64,000 nt of DNA. Origin: Tetrahymena thermophila SB210 (Eukaryota; Ciliophora; Oligohymenophorea; Hymenostomatida; Tetrahymenidae). The stretch is taken from contig NW_002476184.1 in the NCBI RefSeq assembly GCF_000189635.1, forward strand, positions 1 to 64,000, in the 5' to 3' direction. Shown piece by piece: positions 62,529 to 64,000 of the stretch (positions within the stretch are counted from its first letter, which is position 1; the number at the start of each line of letters is the position of its first letter). A program made the translations under genes and the position numbers. The notes below the pieces were generated by a model that worked only from the letters and a program-made list of their open reading frames with translations, ran no database searches and had not been told where the DNA came from.

Positions 62529-64000
62529 TTTAGTTTTTAGCAGTTGTTTTTTTATTAAGTTTATTTATTTTTTTTTTTATTTTAATTTAATTATTATCTA
62601 TAAATTTAGTAAATTTGTTGAGTCAATTTAAAGTAAGGAGGCCTATGTTAAATGTAATGATATTTACTCTAAGATAAGATGATTATAAAATTTAGAATAG
62701 AGGAAATTTCAAAACACACTAGAGATTTCTTATTATTGACGTATTTAATCAATTATTCATCCAACCAAATAAAATTTTTCTAATTTATAATTTCTTTTTT
62801 ACTTGATGGATTGATTAATAACCCGTGTTATTATAAAATTATCTGTTTATCTCTGATGTGATTTTTTCTTTCCTTTATCGTACTCAATCCCTTTTTCATT
62901 TAAATTATATATAGTAGAGTAAAATTACTTCAAATTTATTTATTCATGTTTACATTTGATGCTCTTTATTTAAAGATAAGCTATTACACAAGCTAATTTC
63001 TTGGATGAAATAAGTATATATAAATCCAAATCTTTTCCATTAGAATTTTCAATAGGTCCCCTCAAATATTCAAATGTAGTAAGCTTGTTAAAAATTTAAG
63101 AAATGCTTAACTTTAAAAGTATATTTCATGCAATTATGGCGTTTATTCAATTAACACACCAATTCTCTGCAGATCTGCTATCTACTGTAGTTTTGAGCAG
63201 AAATTTTACTAACTACTTTAAGATTTTAGGAATATGATGAAAATTCTAGTTATAACATTTAAAAAACATAAAGGTTAAGGAAAATATTCGATGGGAGATA
63301 AAGAAAAATTGAGGAAAAACAAGAGAAAAAAATTGAATTATAATAAATTTTTATAAAAATTCCTTCTGTGATCAGAGAGATAGAAAAAAATTATTATAAT
63401 AAAGTATTAAATTTTGTTCGTATTATCGTCGGGGGAAAAGGTCATTAATTATGAAATAATGAACCAAAATCTGATAAATTTTGAATATTTTTTATTAACA
63501 GTGCTTATAATATTAATTTTTTTCTAAATCTTTCAAGAAATTTTATATTTTAGACTGAATATTAGTAAAATCAAGTAGCTATATAAGTTGGTTCTACTTT
63601 TTTTCACTATAGAATTACTATTTTGTGTTAGCCATTTTTTTAAGTTATAATATATGCAGTAAAAGTTTTTGATACGAAACAAAATAATGTTTTCAGTTCA
63701 CAATTACAGTGAAAAAAGGTTGTAGAGGTAAAAAAATTTTGAACTGAATTGGAAATAAATAGATTTAAAATATAAAAATTTAATTTTATGTTGAAAACTT
63801 CCTTTTGCTTAAATTCTATTGAAAACCCATCCAAGGCACATAAAAAATAGCTAACAATATTAATCACAAACAACATTGTATATTTACATCTTTTTATAAA
63901 AAATATTGTCCCTATAAACTAAATGCAATGTCGCTCAATCTTTGTATAAGCTTTATCTTTTTAAGCAAGCATGTTAAAGTTAGAAAAAACTTTAATTTAT
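62529..64000. other. AT-rich right end of window, no gene supported
   Basis: About 1.5 kb with slightly GC-richer patches at about 63040-63240 and 63400-63450, neither giving a recognisable protein or RNA. A 78-codon minus ORF at 63876-63640 is rich in Phe/Asn/Ile and looks like chance. Confidence 0.5.

Noticed and set aside
63640..63876. 78-codon minus ORF
   Set aside because: No recognisable motif, AT-driven composition and no codon bias of expressed genes.

Overview
The window is the left end of a ciliate macronuclear chromosome, most likely Tetrahymena thermophila or a close relative. Three things show this. Base 1 starts inside C4A2 telomeric repeats. Intergenic DNA is extremely AT-rich. 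Every recognisable gene reads through many in-frame TAA and TAG codons as glutamine and ends only at TGA. Introns are short, AT-rich and GT-AG. Standard-code ORF calls cut nearly every gene here into pieces, so the models below were read with the ciliate code. In most models the exon lengths sum to an exact multiple of three.

Layout. (1) 1-11.3 kb is a subtelomeric array of four intact 350-aa aldo/keto reductase paralogues, all on the minus strand, plus one 3' gene stump. Between the first two lies a patch of broken leucine-rich-repeat (LRR) gene fragments in both orientations. (2) 11.3-17.4 kb has no recognisable gene; it holds an AAAT low-complexity tract and one unexplained GC-richer island. 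(3) 17.4-30.1 kb holds, all on the minus strand, a five-exon syntaxin-16/Tlg2-type SNARE, a 2257-aa Cache-domain membrane sensor with TPR and Q/N-rich cytoplasmic parts, and a 369-aa 2OG-Fe(II)/isopenicillin-N-synthase-type oxygenase. (4) 32.2-43.3 kb is one very large multi-exon minus-strand gene for a secreted or surface membrane protein: beta-propeller, parallel beta-helix, Cys-rich segment, C-terminal multi-TM block. (5) 43.7-46.0 kb is a 711-aa helical-repeat protein. (6) 46.8-48.4 kb is a mosaic of two duplicated blocks copied from elsewhere in the window, including a frameshifted stump of the helical-repeat gene. (7) 48.8-52.6 kb holds a cytosolic Hsp70 gene with a heat-shock element and a head-to-tail cluster of six 5S rRNA genes. 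(8) 53.5-62.5 kb holds an MFS transporter, a TPR protein, an isochorismatase-fold hydrolase, another LRR fragment and a 41-aa lysine-rich protein. The last 1.5 kb shows nothing supportable.

There are no operons; genes are separate transcription units, and I see no multi-gene system acting together. The most notable points are: an asparagine in place of the conserved zero-layer glutamine of the syntaxin; the giant Cache sensor with no recognisable output enzyme domain; the recent amplification of the reductases next to the telomere; LRR and other gene remnants showing local duplication and decay; the chimeric duplication at 46.8-48.4 kb; and a few compact inverted-repeat or GC-richer islands that could be small RNA genes or miniature repeats.
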